Shown here: piece by piece, positions 63,248 to 64,000 of the stretch | How the letters are laid out: every line of letters begins with the position of its first letter | Position numbering within the stretch: the stretch's first letter is position 1 | Source of the DNA: Diabrotica undecimpunctata | Lineage: Eukaryota; Arthropoda; Insecta; Coleoptera; Chrysomelidae | Direction of reading: 5' to 3' | NCBI RefSeq assembly: GCF_040954645.1 | Contig: NC_092806.1 | Span: forward strand, 161,692,328 to 161,756,327 | Length of the DNA stretch: 64,000 nucleotides | The notes under the pieces: generated by a model | What the model saw: only the letters and a program-made list of their open reading frames with translations | The model's database searches: none | Told to the model about the DNA's origin: nothing | Position numbers and translations under genes: made by a program

Positions 63248-64000
63248 TATACCCTGTATAATAGGTAGTCAGTCATATCTTTCCATTAGTTCTGAGGATT
63301 CGCTGGACTTTTCGGTAACACATTTTTGTGTGCACTCCCTGTTATAGTTAATTGGATTTGCTCAACTATTATCCCAATATTTTGTGAGAGTCGGTAAAAT
63401 AAAATAGTGTAAAAACGTGCAAAACGTTGCCTTACGAACAATGCATAACAATGGAAATGATCTTATCGATTATAAATGCACATTAGATCTCTTGCTTTAA
63501 GGGAACTACGTTAGTGAACTTCCTCAACTTCGACCATATACTAATTCCCTGAAATATCCCTGGAGGGTTCCACGTTCTATCAGTTATAGTCCAAGGTGTT
63601 GCTATGTTGCTGCTGCATTCAATAATTAACCCTTGGCTTTAGTTAAAAACATTTTCACATCGATATGTAATTAAATATCTGCGTTGTAGTCTTTTATTTG
63701 TTTTACCAAAATCCACCAAATGAAAATTTCCACCCAAATAGATACTCATATCGATAAGCCTTTTTGTGTACCGTTAATTCTCCCACAACGGTATGTATTA
63801 TGAGTTTTGGGCATTAGCCGCCGACGAAAGGATCTCTATTATGGCATTGTTTGTGAAAAACACAGAAAATTATGTACCCGGCTGAGTGCATCGTGTTTGT
63901 TGACTTTAAGCCTTTTGTTGCGATTTTGTTTTTATTTGATTTTTGGCAAACATGTTCTGACTTCGGAAATAATAATGCTACGCAAACATCCCGTATTTAA
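63248..64000. other. Right-hand flank, nothing recognised
   Basis: Mixed composition, no TE motif, no open frame of note and no RNA gene. It could be single-copy DNA beyond the last transposon. Confidence 0.35.

Noticed and set aside
63470..63990. GC-moderate right end as the start of a host gene
   Set aside because: No open frame, splice pattern or promoter signature.

Overview
The window looks like an intergenic or heterochromatin-like stretch of an insect genome. A beetle is plausible, but the sequence alone does not prove it. It is AT-rich, full of (TA)n tracts, and made almost entirely of nested, mostly broken transposable elements. I found no convincing host gene, no canonical tRNA or rRNA gene, no CRISPR array and nothing bacterial. 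The eukaryotic signs are animal-type LINEs (APE endonuclease, reverse transcriptase, RNase H), Tc1/mariner-group and hAT-like DNA transposons, a BEL/Pao fragment, and Penelope-like elements (PLEs) with GIY-YIG endonuclease remnants and hammerhead-ribozyme-like motifs.

Layout. 1-650: C-terminal half of a Tc1-like transposase. 1834-5501: hAT-like element with an exact 8-bp target duplication, filled with LINE debris and a hammerhead-like motif. 5510-8374: two LINE 3' ends, one (7541-8361) with a clean target duplication and a (TA)n tail. 8933-10704: mariner remnant joined to a Tc1/mariner-group transposase with an unusually long D-to-E spacing. 10850-11654: two RNase H-type LINE fragments. 12697-15360: mariner-group element with about 510-bp terminal inverted repeats and a DD41D transposase. 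16365-23545: LINE graveyard on both strands. 24463-25529: short TA-flanked element with 105-bp inverted repeats. 25960-26960: BEL/Pao. 28340-31600: unrecognised insect protein fragment, I-like LINE, another long-spacing transposase and a MITE.

33900-34290: PLE repeat with the best-formed hammerhead motif. 34870-38690: LINEs, including one LINE inserted into another with a 9-bp duplication. 41600-43438: LINE with intact 5' UTR and APE endonuclease whose 3' half is lost at a junction with PLE sequence. 43440-47545: PLE cluster with five hammerhead-like motifs, one GIY-YIG fragment and a 953-bp palindrome made of two PLE 3' ends head to head. 48835-50808: inverted-repeat element split by a LINE. 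51590-58141: LINEs (two nearly identical copies) around a 1.64-kb Tc1-like element. 59942-63245: I-like LINE and a second copy of the 24463 family.

The genes do not form a pathway. They record repeated insertion. Where both target duplications can be read, the order of insertion can be inferred. The most unusual content is the density of hammerhead-like motifs in several PLE lineages and the number of uncommon Tc1/mariner-group lineages (DD41D and a DD82-83E type).
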